DNA of 64,000 nt, from NCBI RefSeq assembly GCF_009192735.1, contig NZ_VTFU01000001.1, forward strand, positions 1 to 64,000. The letters run 5' to 3'. Positions 32,245 to 41,969 of the stretch are shown piece by piece. The stretch is from Arthrobacter gandavensis. GTDB taxonomy: Bacteria; Actinomycetota; Actinomycetes; Actinomycetales; Micrococcaceae. Under the pieces are notes generated by a model that saw only the letters and a list, made by a program, of their open reading frames with translations, was not told the origin of the DNA and made no database searches. Position 1 is the stretch's first letter. Every line of letters starts with the position of its first letter. The position numbers and the translations under genes are program-made.

Positions 32245-34877
32245 TTGCGTCCGCCTGTCCCGGGAACCCGCGCCCGTCCGCCGGCCAGCACCTGCTCGGC
32301 CCAGCCCGCCAGGGCGGTCCTGTCGATCTTGGAGTTGTGCCGGATATCGGTGGGCATCGCGGGCAGGACCAGCACGGCGGCCAGGTCCAGTCCGGCTCCG
32401 GCGGAGACCGCGGCGCGCACGGCGGCGGTCAGCTCCGGCGCTGCGGTGCCGGCACGATGCACCGGCTCCTGGAGTTCGAGCACAGCCACCGGAACCTGGG
32501 TTCCGGCCGGGCCCACGCCAACCACGGCGGCGCGTCCGACTCCGGCCACGGACTCCGCGGCCTGCTCGCCGGCCACCGGGGTGACCACGCCGTCGGGAGT
32601 GGTGAGGATGTGGCCGAGCCGGCCTTCAACCCACAGCCTGCCCTCCTCATCCAGGTGTCCGACGTCGCCGGTGCGGTGCCAGCCGGGCAGGGACGAGCTC
32701 TTGGCTTCGGTGATCCACAGCCGGTCGTAGCGGTCCTTGACGTGCGGGGCGGAGACCAGGATTTCCCCGGTCAGGCCGGGGGTGTCCAGCGCGGTGTCGC
32801 CGACGCTGCCGTCCGGGGACAGCGCGGCAATCGCCACCAGGGCGCCCGATACGGGCGTGCCGACGCAGACGCCGTTTCCGGCACCGGCGGCGCGGATCCC
32901 GTCCAGGCTGATGTCAGTGATGGGCAGGGCCTCGGTCATGCCGTAGGGAGTGTGCAGCTCGGCGTTGGGAGCCAGGGCTGAGACCCGGGCCAGCAGCGGT
33001 TCCGGAATGGGCGCGCCGGCCGAGAGCAGCAGTTCCACCCGGGCCAGCGCCTTGCGCTGGTCGGGCTCGAGACCCGCTGACGTGGCCAGCACATTGACCA
33101 GGGCAGCGGGAGAGGCAAACACCGTGGTGGCGCCGACGGCGGCCGCGGCATCGGCCAGGGCCGAGGCAGTCAGGGTGCGCGGCGATGTGACGTCCATGTC
33201 CGGCGTGACGGAGGTGGCGCCCAATGCCGGTCCGAGCAGCGCAAACGGAGCGAAGCCGGCGACCAGCGAGGTTCCGGCCTGCAGGTTGTACGTGTTCTTG
33301 AGTGCATCGCGCATGGCGGTGAGCTGCCGGTGGGTGTACACAACGCCCTTGGCCGGCCCGGTGGAGCCGGAGGTGAACAGCACGGCGGCGTCGGCGTCGG
33401 GGTCCTCCGGCTGCCACGGCAGCTCGGCGTTTTCGCCGGCCGCGATCAGCTCGGGCACTGAGTGCTTTACGCCCAGCAGCCGCGCCTTCGCGGGCGGAAG
33501 GGTCTGGGCACTGATCCGGATGCCCGGCCAGCCGAAGATCCGCGCACCGGTCAGCGCACGTTCAATGCCGATGATGAACTTGGGGCCGGCGCCCTTGATG
33601 GCACGGCTCATTCCCTTGGTTCCCAGCCCGGCGTCGGCCACCACAATCACGGCGCCAAGCCGCAGGCAGGCGTAAATCAGCGAGGTCAGTTCAATGCCCG
33701 GGGGCACAAGCAGGTTCACGCGGTCCCCGGGGCGCACGCCGGCGGCGGACAGCCCGGCAGCCAGCCGGTTCACGCGGCTGGCCAGTTCGGTCCAGGACAG
33801 AGTGGCGGGAGCAGCGCCCGCCGGTGCGCCCAGCGGTGCCATGTCGACGACGGCGGGGGAGCTGTCGCCGTCGCGCTCGTCCAGTTCAGCCAGCATGGGC
33901 CGGAAGATGGACAGGCCGGCCGCGGCGCGGCCGCGCAGTTCGGTGTTCTCGGTGTGCGGACCGCTGCGCAGCCAGTCAAAGACCGGCGCGGTGATGTCCA
34001 CGTCTTCGGGCAGCAGGTGGCTGGCGCCTTCGAAGCGGTGCACATCAGCATGCGGGAGGCGGTCCATCAGGTCCCGCAGGTAGCGGTCGGAGAACACCGG
34101 ATCCTTGGGTCCCCACAGCATCAGCGCGGGCACATTCAGCCGCCGGATGCCCTCGGCCACCCGGTTCAGGGTGCGCCAGCTCGGATGGGTGGGCTCGGCC
34201 GGGATGTCGGCGACAAAGTTGGCGACGCCCTGCCGGCGGGCGGCGCCGCGGTAGGGAATGGCGAAGGCGGCCCGCACGTCCTTGGCCAGCGCGGGCTGGG
34301 CCAGGGAGTGGGTGACGCGGATAAATGTATCGGTGGTCTTTGTTCCCCACCCGTGGACGGCCGGATGCAGGGCCAGGCGCAGGGCCGGCGGAAGGCTGAA
34401 GCCGGCCGGATGCACCGCGGTGTTGGTCAGGATGACGCCGTCGAGCTGGCTGCGGTGCCGCAGCGCCCAGCCCAGCGAAATGATTCCTCCCCAGTCGTGG
34501 CCCACGGTCACGACCTTGCCGGTCAGGCCCATCGCCTGCGTCAGGTCACCGAGGTCGGTGATGCGGTCTTCGAGGCGGCGAAAGGCGCCGGTGCGGGCGG
34601 AGAAACCCATGTCCAGCTGGTCGACGGCGACAACCCGCCAGGGCTGTTCAGCGGTGGACCCGGCGGCGAGCAGGCTGCGCCACAGATAGGACCAGGTGGG
34701 GTTGCCGTGCACACAAAGCAGGGTGCCGGCCGGTTCCACGCCCCGGGCCTCGAGGTCCGGACCATTGTCGAGCACGTGCCATTTATGCACGGTCCCGGGA
34801 CGGTCAACGGCCGCCGTCGAGGGCGCCTGAACAAAGGAGGACCAGGATTCCGGCACACCGGGCCACAGCTCGGTCAC
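32241..34877 (-). CDS. oleBC: OleBC fusion: beta-lactone decarboxylase plus beta-lactone synthetase
   Basis: An 878-residue natural fusion. Residues about 1-310 are an alpha/beta hydrolase of the haloalkane-dehalogenase type with nucleophile D128 in TVGHDWGG and HGNPTWSYLWR near 57-67. This is OleB, which decarboxylates a beta-lactone to a cis-olefin. Residues about 330-870 are an AMP-forming acyl synthetase-like domain with LFTSGSTGPAKGVVYTHRQL, the A3 motif, and GWHRTGDVGHLDEEGRLW. This is OleC, which closes the beta-hydroxy acid to a beta-lactone using ATP. The fusion is the known arrangement in Micrococcus and related Micrococcaceae. It overlaps oleA by four bases. Confidence 0.9.
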   Translation of the reverse strand: MTELWPGVPESWSSFVQAPSTAAVDRPGTVHKWHVLDNGPDLEARGVEPAGTLLCVHGNPTWSYLWRSLLAAGSTAEQPWRVVAVDQLDMGFSARTGAFRRLEDRITDLGDLTQAMGLTGKVVTVGHDWGGIISLGWALRHRSQLDGVILTNTAVHPAGFSLPPALRLALHPAVHGWGTKTTDTFIRVTHSLAQPALAKDVRAAFAIPYRGAARRQGVANFVADIPAEPTHPSWRTLNRVAEGIRRLNVPALMLWGPKDPVFSDRYLRDLMDRLPHADVHRFEGASHLLPEDVDITAPVFDWLRSGPHTENTELRGRAAAGLSIFRPMLAELDERDGDSSPAVVDMAPLGAPAGAAPATLSWTELASRVNRLAAGLSAAGVRPGDRVNLLVPPGIELTSLIYACLRLGAVIVVADAGLGTKGMSRAIKGAGPKFIIGIERALTGARIFGWPGIRISAQTLPPAKARLLGVKHSVPELIAAGENAELPWQPEDPDADAAVLFTSGSTGPAKGVVYTHRQLTAMRDALKNTYNLQAGTSLVAGFAPFALLGPALGATSVTPDMDVTSPRTLTASALADAAAAVGATTVFASPAALVNVLATSAGLEPDQRKALARVELLLSAGAPIPEPLLARVSALAPNAELHTPYGMTEALPITDISLDGIRAAGAGNGVCVGTPVSGALVAIAALSPDGSVGDTALDTPGLTGEILVSAPHVKDRYDRLWITEAKSSSLPGWHRTGDVGHLDEEGRLWVEGRLGHILTTPDGVVTPVAGEQAAESVAGVGRAAVVGVGPAGTQVPVAVLELQEPVHRAGTAAPELTAAVRAAVSAGAGLDLAAVLVLPAMPTDIRHNSKIDRTALAGWAEQVLAGGRARVPGTGGRK

Positions 34878-35974
34878 CAGGCAATCTCCATCATCATCGT
34901 GTTCAGTCCCGATCCCACGCCCATGCAGAGCACCCGGTCGCCGGGATTCAGTGTGCGCGACTCCTGGGCCAGGGTCATCGGCAGCGACGCCGGCCCCACG
35001 TTGCCCCAGCGCGGGAAGGTGATCGGTACCCGGTCCCGGACCAGGTCCACGGCCTTGATAATGGCGTTGGTGTAGGAATTGGACACCTGGTGAGTGACGT
35101 AGCGGTCCATGGAACGCCAGTCCCAGCCCTTTTCATGTGCCTCGTCCCAGGCATTGACCACCAGCTCCAGGCCGCCGTCGAGCAGTCCCTTGGTGTCCGT
35201 GTACATGCCGTCGACCCCGCCGACACACAGCTCATGGTGTTCGGTGCCCGCCCGGGACACGCCGCCCATGATCCGGTGGGAACCGGGGTTTTCGTCCGCG
35301 CGGCCGATAACGGCTGCCGCGGCGCCGGAGCCCAGGGTCAGGGTGGCGAACTCGCGCAGGTAATCCTCGCGGGTGGAATCGGGGTGGTTCAGGCGCGCGA
35401 ACGTGGCCTCCTGGGTGCCCTGCGCGTCTTCGCCGGCCACGATCAGGGCGTACTTGATCTGGCCGGATTCGATCATGTTCGCTGCCAGGGTCATGCCGTT
35501 AACGAACCCGAGGCACGCATTGGCCAGATCAAAGTTCAGGGCGGATGACGGCAGTCCCAGGGCGTTGTGGATCTTGACGGCAACCGAGGGTTCAAGGTTG
35601 CGCCGGGTCACCGAGGTGTTGATCAGCAGGCCGATCTCGGATGGCTCCACACCGGCCTCGGCAATGGCCTTCGCGCCCGCCTCAATGGCGGCGTCGTCAA
35701 AATCGGTGCCCGGCGACCACCACCTGCGCTCACTCACCCCGGCAACCCGTTCGAGGAGCCGTTTGGAGAGCCGGAGCCGTTTCAGGGACGGCGCAAGCCG
35801 CTCGTCGAATTCAGCTGAGGTCATAACTACCGGTGCTTCAACGCTGGTAACGCTGAGAAGAGCCGTGTTTTTATGCTGGAAGTTGAAGTTCCCGGTCAAA
35901 ATGCCTGCCTTGTCTCCTGCTGAAGTGATCCCGATGGCCGGCTGGGGGCAGCCCGCATCCACGTTCTGATTCAC
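34874..35974 (-). CDS. oleA: OleA, acyl-CoA head-to-head condensing thiolase
   Basis: A 366-residue thiolase-fold enzyme of the FabH/KAS III type that condenses two fatty acyl-CoAs to start long-chain olefin synthesis. The catalytic triad is visible: C154 in NACLGFVNG, H295 in VTHQVSN and N325 in RWGNVGPASLPM. The GTG at 35974 is used because AAGGA lies five bases upstream and a TAGGAT -10-like box precedes it. However, homology begins near residue 28, so a TTG at 35899 is possible. It is the first gene of oleA-oleBC-oleD and divergent from smc. Confidence 0.9.
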   Translation of the reverse strand: MNQNVDAGCPQPAIGITSAGDKAGILTGNFNFQHKNTALLSVTSVEAPVVMTSAEFDERLAPSLKRLRLSKRLLERVAGVSERRWWSPGTDFDDAAIEAGAKAIAEAGVEPSEIGLLINTSVTRRNLEPSVAVKIHNALGLPSSALNFDLANACLGFVNGMTLAANMIESGQIKYALIVAGEDAQGTQEATFARLNHPDSTREDYLREFATLTLGSGAAAAVIGRADENPGSHRIMGGVSRAGTEHHELCVGGVDGMYTDTKGLLDGGLELVVNAWDEAHEKGWDWRSMDRYVTHQVSNSYTNAIIKAVDLVRDRVPITFPRWGNVGPASLPMTLAQESRTLNPGDRVLCMGVGSGLNTMMMEIAW

Positions 35975-36114
35975 TTGTTCCTTAGAGAATCCTACGTTCC
36001 CTCTGGGGCGCGAGGGACGCGGGGGTCGTGATTACGCTCTGCGAGTACTGCAGTTAAGTCTCAGGCACCAAGTAGATTTAAGGAATCACCCGCCCGCAGG
36101 AAAGATTGGCCCCC

Positions 36115-39100
36115 GTGCATTTGAAGACGCTGACGATGCGTGGATTTAAGTCCTTCGCATCAGCCACCACGTTCGAGTTCGAACCCGGTGTCACCGCGGT
36201 GGTGGGCCCCAACGGGTCCGGAAAGTCGAATGTGGTGGACGCCCTGGCCTGGGTTATGGGGGAGCAGGGCGCCAAGACGCTGCGCGGCGGGAAGATGGAA
36301 GACGTCATTTTTGCCGGGACCAGCGGCCGCCCGGCGCTCGGCCGCGCCCAGGTGTCACTGACCATCGACAACGCCGACGGCGCCCTGCCGATCGAATACT
36401 CCGAGGTCACCATTTCCCGGACCCTCTTCCGCGCCGGGGGCTCCGAATACGCCATCAACGGTTCTCCCGCCCGGCTGCTGGACATCCAGGAGCTGCTGTC
36501 CGATTCCGGTCTTGGCCGTGAGATGCATGTCATAGTTGGGCAGGGGCAGCTGGACCGGATCCTGCACGCCGGGGCCGACGAGCGCCGCGGCTTCATTGAA
36601 GAAGCCGCGGGAATCCTCAAACACCGCCGCCGGCGGGAAAAAACCGTGCGCAAGCTCGACGCGATGCAGGCCAACCTGGCCCGGTTGACCGACCTCACCT
36701 CGGAACTGCGCCGCCAGCTCGGCCCCTTGGGCAAGCAGGCCGCCGTCGCGCGCCGTGCCCGCACCGTGCAGCAGGACGCCCGGGACGCCCGGGCCCGGCT
36801 GCTCGCCGATGACCTGGTGACCCTGACCGGAGCCCTGGCCCGGGACGCGGCCGAAGAAACGGCGCTGCTGGCCCGGCGGGAGGCGGCAGCCGCCGCGCTG
36901 GCGGCCGCCCGTGCCCGCCAGGCCGAGCTCGAGGGGCTCGCCGCGCAGGCCACGCCCCGGGTCAACGCCGCCCGTGACACCTGGTACTCCCTGTCCTCGC
37001 AGCGGGAACGCTTCCTGTCCCTGGCTGCCCTCGCTGAGGAACGGCGGCGGCTGCTGGGCTCCTCCGAGCACCGGGAGGAAACCGGCGCCGATCCCGAGCG
37101 GTTGCAGGCGCAGGCTGAGCGGGTCCGGGCCGAGGCGGCCGCACTGCTGGAGTCCATCGGGGAACGGCGCGGAGCGCTGGAGGACGCCGAGGAAATCCGC
37201 GCGGATGCGGAAGCTGCAGCCGCAGCCGAAGAGCAGCGTCTGGCCGCCGTGCTCCGTGCAGCCGCTGATCGGCGCGAGGGCCTGGCACGGCTTTCCGGCG
37301 CGGTCGGTGCCGCCCGGTCCCGGGTGGACGCGGCCGAGGCTGAGCTTGGCCGGCTGCGCGCCTCCATCACCGAAGGCGAGGAACGGCGCCGGGAGGCGCA
37401 GCAGGAGTTCACTGCCCTGGAGAACTCCGCCGCCGGTGCCGAGGAAGGCGAAGAAGGGCTGGACGCCGAGTACGAGGATGCCCTCGCCGAGCTTGAGGCG
37501 GCTTCGGCTGCGTTGGAGGACCTGCGCCGCACCAAGCAGGAAGCCGAACGTGAACGCGAGACCCTGACAGCGCGCCGCGACGCCCTGCGGGTGGGGTTGG
37601 ACCGCCGGGACGGGTCCGCGCTCCTGTTGGATTCCGGGCTCGACGGCGTGCTCGAACCCTTCGCGCAGATGCTCACCGTCCGCCCCGGCTATGAACGCGC
37701 CGTAACCGCGGCCCTGGGATCAGCCGCCGCGGCAGTGGCCGTGGCCGACACAAGCGCCGCCGTGCGTGCCATGACCCATCTGCGGGATGCCGACGGCGGG
37801 CAGATTGACCTGGTGCTGGCCGGCCCTGCCCGGGAAACGCCCGAAGCGCGCAACATCAACGGCGGCCAGGAACCGCGGGATGCCCGCCGCCCAGACCCGG
37901 GAAGCGGCGCCTTCTGGGCCGTTGATGCCGTGCAGGCGCCGGAACAGCTGCAGCGCACGCTCGCCGGGCTGCTGGACGGCGTTGTCATTGTCGAATCCCT
38001 GGCCGCTGCCGCCGATGTGCTTTCCGGCCGGCCCGAGCTGACGGCCGTCACGGTTGAGGGCGAAGTTCTTTCGGCCTACGCCGGCCGCGGCGGGTCGGCC
38101 TCAGCACCGGGCCTGATTGAACTGCAGGCGGCGGTGGAGGAGACCGAGGACCGGATCCGCGCTGCCGCTGCCCGGTCCGAACAGGCGGGCTTTGCCCTCT
38201 CCGGAGCCGTGGCACGCCGTGACGCGGCCCAGTCCCGGACCGATGCCGCGCTGGCTGCCCTGCATGAATCCGATGCCCGCTTGGCCGCCGTGGCCGAGCG
38301 GCTCGGAACGCTGGGGTCCGCCCTGCGCTCGGCAGTGGGGGAATCCGAGCGGCTGCAGCGGCTCGTCAGCGCGGCAGAGGCCAACCTTGCCGCGGAACAG
38401 GAAGCACTGGCCGCGGCTGCTGCCAGGCTCGCGGCCGCGGGTGATGCGCCCGCGGAGGAGGAACCGTCAACGGACCAGCGTGAGGCCCTGGCGCTCGCGG
38501 CCGCCGAAGCCCGCCGCGCCGAAACCGAAGCCCGGCTGGCGCTGCGCAGTGCTGAGGAACAGCACAAAGCCGTGGCCGGCCGGGCCGCCGGACTCGAACG
38601 GGCGGCGGAAAGCGAACGCCGGGCACGGGCCGCGGCCGAGGTCCGCGCCCGGCGTCGTGCCCGGCAGGCTGCCAAGGCAACGGCGGTGGCCGAGGCCGCA
38701 CGCGAGGTGCTGCGCTTCATGGATGTCTCCCTGGAACTGGCCGCCGCCGAGCGGGACCACGCAGAGGCCGTGCGCACCGCCTGGGACGCGGAACTGGCCA
38801 CTGTCCGGACCGCCGCCGCGGATGCCGGCGCCGAGGTAGCCAAGCTCACCGACTCGGTGCACCGTGATGAACTGGCCCGGGCCCAGCAACAGCTGCGCGT
38901 CGAGGCGCTCGAAACCCGGGCCGTGGAGGAACTGGGGCTCACGCCGGATCATCTGGTGGCCGAGTTCGGCCCCGATCAGCCGGTTCCGGTCCCGGTGGAA
39001 AGCGCCGACGGCACAGGCGGCGGCAAATGGGCCGCCCTGCATGCTCCGGTGGACGAGGACGGGAACCCGCTGCTGACCGGAGTGCCCTATGACCGGGCCA

Positions 39101-39747
39101 CCCAGGAAAAGCGGCTGAAGCAGGCCGAGCGCGACCTGGCCGCCCTGGGCCGGGTTAACCCGCTGGCGCTGGAGGAGTTCGCAGCGCTGGAGGAGCGGCA
39201 CACATTCCTGAGCACCCAGCTGGAGGACCTCAAGGCAACCCGCCGTGACCTGCTGGACATTATTAAGGACGTGGACCGACAGGTGGAACAGGTCTTCACC
39301 GCCGCCTACCGCGACACCGCGGAGCAGTTTGAACGCGTCTTCGCCACGCTCTTCCCCGGCGGGGAGGGCCGGCTTGTGCTCACCGATCCCGGGGACATGC
39401 TGACCACCGGCATTGAAATCCAGGCCCGGCCGGCGGGCAAGAAGATCAAGCGGCTGTCCCTTCTCTCGGGCGGGGAGCGGTCACTGACCGCCGTGGCCCT
39501 GCTGGTGGCGATCTTCAAGGCCAGGCCTTCGCCGTTCTACGTGATGGACGAGGTGGAGGCCGCATTGGATGACACCAACCTGGGCCGGCTGCTCACCATC
39601 TTCGAGGAGCTGAAGGAATCCAGCCAGCTGATCGTGATTACCCACCAGAAACGCACCATGGAAATCGCCGATGCGCTGTACGGCGTCACGATGCAGGGCG
39701 ACGGCGTTTCCACGGTCATCAGCCAGCGGCTGGACAAGGCCTCATAA
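36115..39747 (+). CDS. smc: Chromosome segregation protein SMC
   Basis: A 1210-residue condensin ATPase. The N-terminal head has MHLKTLTMRGFKSFASATTF and Walker A GPNGSGKSN. Long coiled-coil arms, very rich in Ala, Glu and Arg, flank a hinge near the middle (about 500-660, GVLEPFAQMLTVRPGYERAV...). The C-terminal head has the signature LSGGERSLTAVALLVAIFKA and Walker B FYVMDEVEAALDD. It compacts and segregates DNA with ScpA/ScpB, which are not in the window. GTG 36115 is chosen because homologues begin with MHLK. A TTG three codons earlier is less likely. Length is normal. Confidence 0.96.
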   Translation: MHLKTLTMRGFKSFASATTFEFEPGVTAVVGPNGSGKSNVVDALAWVMGEQGAKTLRGGKMEDVIFAGTSGRPALGRAQVSLTIDNADGALPIEYSEVTISRTLFRAGGSEYAINGSPARLLDIQELLSDSGLGREMHVIVGQGQLDRILHAGADERRGFIEEAAGILKHRRRREKTVRKLDAMQANLARLTDLTSELRRQLGPLGKQAAVARRARTVQQDARDARARLLADDLVTLTGALARDAAEETALLARREAAAAALAAARARQAELEGLAAQATPRVNAARDTWYSLSSQRERFLSLAALAEERRRLLGSSEHREETGADPERLQAQAERVRAEAAALLESIGERRGALEDAEEIRADAEAAAAAEEQRLAAVLRAAADRREGLARLSGAVGAARSRVDAAEAELGRLRASITEGEERRREAQQEFTALENSAAGAEEGEEGLDAEYEDALAELEAASAALEDLRRTKQEAERERETLTARRDALRVGLDRRDGSALLLDSGLDGVLEPFAQMLTVRPGYERAVTAALGSAAAAVAVADTSAAVRAMTHLRDADGGQIDLVLAGPARETPEARNINGGQEPRDARRPDPGSGAFWAVDAVQAPEQLQRTLAGLLDGVVIVESLAAAADVLSGRPELTAVTVEGEVLSAYAGRGGSASAPGLIELQAAVEETEDRIRAAAARSEQAGFALSGAVARRDAAQSRTDAALAALHESDARLAAVAERLGTLGSALRSAVGESERLQRLVSAAEANLAAEQEALAAAAARLAAAGDAPAEEEPSTDQREALALAAAEARRAETEARLALRSAEEQHKAVAGRAAGLERAAESERRARAAAEVRARRRARQAAKATAVAEAAREVLRFMDVSLELAAAERDHAEAVRTAWDAELATVRTAAADAGAEVAKLTDSVHRDELARAQQQLRVEALETRAVEELGLTPDHLVAEFGPDQPVPVPVESADGTGGGKWAALHAPVDEDGNPLLTGVPYDRATQEKRLKQAERDLAALGRVNPLALEEFAALEERHTFLSTQLEDLKATRRDLLDIIKDVDRQVEQVFTAAYRDTAEQFERVFATLFPGGEGRLVLTDPGDMLTTGIEIQARPAGKKIKRLSLLSGGERSLTAVALLVAIFKARPSPFYVMDEVEAALDDTNLGRLLTIFEELKESSQLIVITHQKRTMEIADALYGVTMQGDGVSTVISQRLDKAS

Positions 39748-39783
39748 GCGGCACCGCCGGAATCCGTCCGCCGGAGGGTTGGC

Positions 39784-40515
39784 CTAGCGGGCGTAGCGGA
39801 GCACAAAATTGCGCAGGATCAGCGGTGGCACGCTGACGTCGGCGCCGCGCACCGAGTCGCGGACGGCGTCGGCTTCCTCGGGCGGAAAGTAGCCGGCGTG
39901 CCGGTAGACAGTGATCCGGGTCAGCAGCCCCGGAACGTCCAGCTCGGGATGGAACTGCGTGGCGTAGAGGTTCTCCTTGACCCGGAACATCTGCACCGGG
40001 CAGGTGGAGGAGCCGGCCAGGTTCACGGCGTTGGGCGGCAGCACGGAAATGGCCTCCCGGTGGCCCACAAACGCACTGAAGGAATCCGGAACTCCCGCCA
40101 GCATCGGATCGAGCCGTCCGTCTTCGGTGAGCTTGATGTCCACGGCGCCGATGGCTTCGCCGAACTGACGGTCCACCGTGCCGCCCTGATGCCGGCCCAG
40201 CGTTCCCACCCCGTAGCAGGCGCCCAGGAACGGGAAGTCCCGTTCCACGACCTCGTCCAGGAGCAGGCCCAGTTCGCTTTCCACCCGCAGCTGCAGTTCC
40301 GACTTGGTGCTGTCCGGATCGCTGGCGTTGAACGGGCTGCCGCTGACAAAGATGCCGCTGTACCGGTCCAGATCGATGCGGGGCAGCGGGCCGGCCTCAA
40401 GCCGGATGCGGTGCAGCTGCTCCGGCAGGAGGTTTCCGAAGCGCAGGAACGCTTCGTATTCTTCATCGGCGGCAGTGTCTTCGGCGCGCGAGGCCAACAG
40501 CAGGAAGGGCTTCAT
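39784..40515 (-). CDS. Class I glutamine amidotransferase (GuaA N-domain-like)
   Basis: A 243-residue stand-alone glutamine amidotransferase. The nucleophile region FLGACYGVG carries the catalytic Cys, and QFHPELD carries the catalytic His-x-Glu. The protein matches the GMP-synthase-like family but lacks the ATP-pyrophosphatase domain. Such proteins often act on small amino compounds, and the acceptor here is unknown. ATG 40515 is chosen because homology begins there. A longer reading to 40716 overlaps the neighbouring transporter. The start overlaps the stop of the MFS gene (ATGA), so the two form an operon. Confidence 0.83.
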   Translation of the reverse strand: MKPFLLLASRAEDTAADEEYEAFLRFGNLLPEQLHRIRLEAGPLPRIDLDRYSGIFVSGSPFNASDPDSTKSELQLRVESELGLLLDEVVERDFPFLGACYGVGTLGRHQGGTVDRQFGEAIGAVDIKLTEDGRLDPMLAGVPDSFSAFVGHREAISVLPPNAVNLAGSSTCPVQMFRVKENLYATQFHPELDVPGLLTRITVYRHAGYFPPEEADAVRDSVRGADVSVPPLILRNFVLRYAR

Positions 40516-41861
40516 TCTTCGATCGTAGTGCGGGACGGCCCGGCTGTTGAGTCCGGGGCGGGGGAGGGTTTCCCCTGCGCTTCGGGGGTGGCCCGCTTGC
40601 CGTCCGCGGAAGCGGTTCCAGCCGCGGGTCCGGGCACCTCGTCGTCGGGAACCGACGGAGCCGGAGCGCTCGCCTCGGGCTCCAGCGTTTCCCGCGCGCC
40701 GATCCAGGCGAAGCACGCCATGATGACAATGGCTCCGGTGACGCCAAAGGCCCAGCTGAAGCCCAGGTAGTCGGCCAGCAGCCCGGCCAGGATGGGGCCC
40801 ACAATGGCGCCGCTGTCGCTGGCCATCTGGAAGGTGGCCAGCACCTTCCCACCGCTGCGGTCGTTACCCACCACATCGCCGACGGCTGCCTGCTGCGCCG
40901 GGTTCAGCAGCCCGGTGCCCATGCCCGCAATAACGGAAACCACCAGGAACATCGGCACGTTGGTGCTGAAACCAATCGCCGCGGTGGCCAGGGCATTGAC
41001 CGCGAGGCCGGTCAGCACCAGGGGACGCCGGCCCCAACTGTCGGCCAGCCGCCCGGAGAAGGTCAGGACGACGGCGGTGCCGACGGCAAAGGCGGTCAGC
41101 GAAATGCCGGCAATCTCCGGTCCGGCGCTCAGGGCCGCGGCCGCAAACAGCGGCAGCAGGGAGTTCCGCACCCCGAAGGAGGACCATCCGTTGGCGAAGC
41201 TTGAGGCCAGTGCCGCCCGGTATGCGGAGTCGCCCAGCGCCTCGCGGACCGTCAGCACCGGACGGGCCGCGGGCTTGGTTTCGCCCTCGGCCAGCCGTGC
41301 GTCCTTCAAATGGACGGCGACGACTGTGGCTGCCACCACCAGCGCCGCGGCATAGACCAGGAACGGAACCCGCAGGCCAAAGCCGGCCAGCAGGCCGCCG
41401 GCCAGCGGGCCGGCGATGTTGCCCAGGAGGAAGGATGATGCGTATGCGCTGGACACCCGGCCCCGCACCGACGGCTTGGCCAGCCGGATGATCAGCGCCA
41501 TGGCCGAAATGGTGAACATGGTGGAACCGATGCCGCCGAGGCCGCGGAAAATCAGCAGCTGCCAGTAACTGCCGGCAAAGGCACAGGCAGCGGTGGACAC
41601 GGCAACGATCAGCAGCCCGGCAATGTACACCGGGCGCTCGCCGAACTTCTCCAGCAGGGCGCCTCCGGCCGGAGCGAAGACCAGCCGGGTAAAGGCGAAG
41701 GCACTGACAATGACTGAGGAAGCGGCAACTCCGACGTTGAAGCTTTGGGCGAACTGCGGCAGCACCGGCGCCACGAGGCCGAAGCCCAGGGCGATCACGA
41801 AAGCGGCGGCAATGAGGACTTTGATTTCCCGCGGTATCGCGAGACGGGGAGCACGAACCAT
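40512..41861 (-). CDS. MFS transporter
   Basis: A 449-residue major facilitator with about twelve hydrophobic helices. The first is IKVLIAAAFVIALGFGLVAPVLPQF, and a loop 2-3 motif GGALLEKFGERPVYIAG (G-x-x-x-D-R/K type) and a second-half GRLADSWGRRPLVL are present. The charged, Pro-rich C-terminal tail of about 50 residues is cytosolic. The sequence resembles drug/sugar efflux carriers, but the substrate is unknown. It is co-transcribed with the amidotransferase and divergent from ftsY. Confidence 0.88.
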   Translation of the reverse strand: MVRAPRLAIPREIKVLIAAAFVIALGFGLVAPVLPQFAQSFNVGVAASSVIVSAFAFTRLVFAPAGGALLEKFGERPVYIAGLLIVAVSTAACAFAGSYWQLLIFRGLGGIGSTMFTISAMALIIRLAKPSVRGRVSSAYASSFLLGNIAGPLAGGLLAGFGLRVPFLVYAAALVVAATVVAVHLKDARLAEGETKPAARPVLTVREALGDSAYRAALASSFANGWSSFGVRNSLLPLFAAAALSAGPEIAGISLTAFAVGTAVVLTFSGRLADSWGRRPLVLTGLAVNALATAAIGFSTNVPMFLVVSVIAGMGTGLLNPAQQAAVGDVVGNDRSGGKVLATFQMASDSGAIVGPILAGLLADYLGFSWAFGVTGAIVIMACFAWIGARETLEPEASAPAPSVPDDEVPGPAAGTASADGKRATPEAQGKPSPAPDSTAGPSRTTIEE

Positions 41862-41969
41862 GATGCCTAGATTCTCTCAGACCAACACCCATTCCGGGGA
41901 TCCGTGCCCCGTCCACCGGCGCCGCCTCCGCGGCCGGCCCGCGGGTGCCCGGAAACACACCGGTGTGAC

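Noticed and set aside
33462-35075. A 537-codon plus-strand frame over oleBC and oleA
   Set aside because: Antisense to two well-supported genes with overlapping operon structure; no recognisable product.
36078-37676. A 532-codon Ser/Arg-rich open frame opposite smc
   Set aside because: Composition is an artefact of the Ala/Glu/Arg-rich SMC coiled coil read backwards; no domain or start signal.
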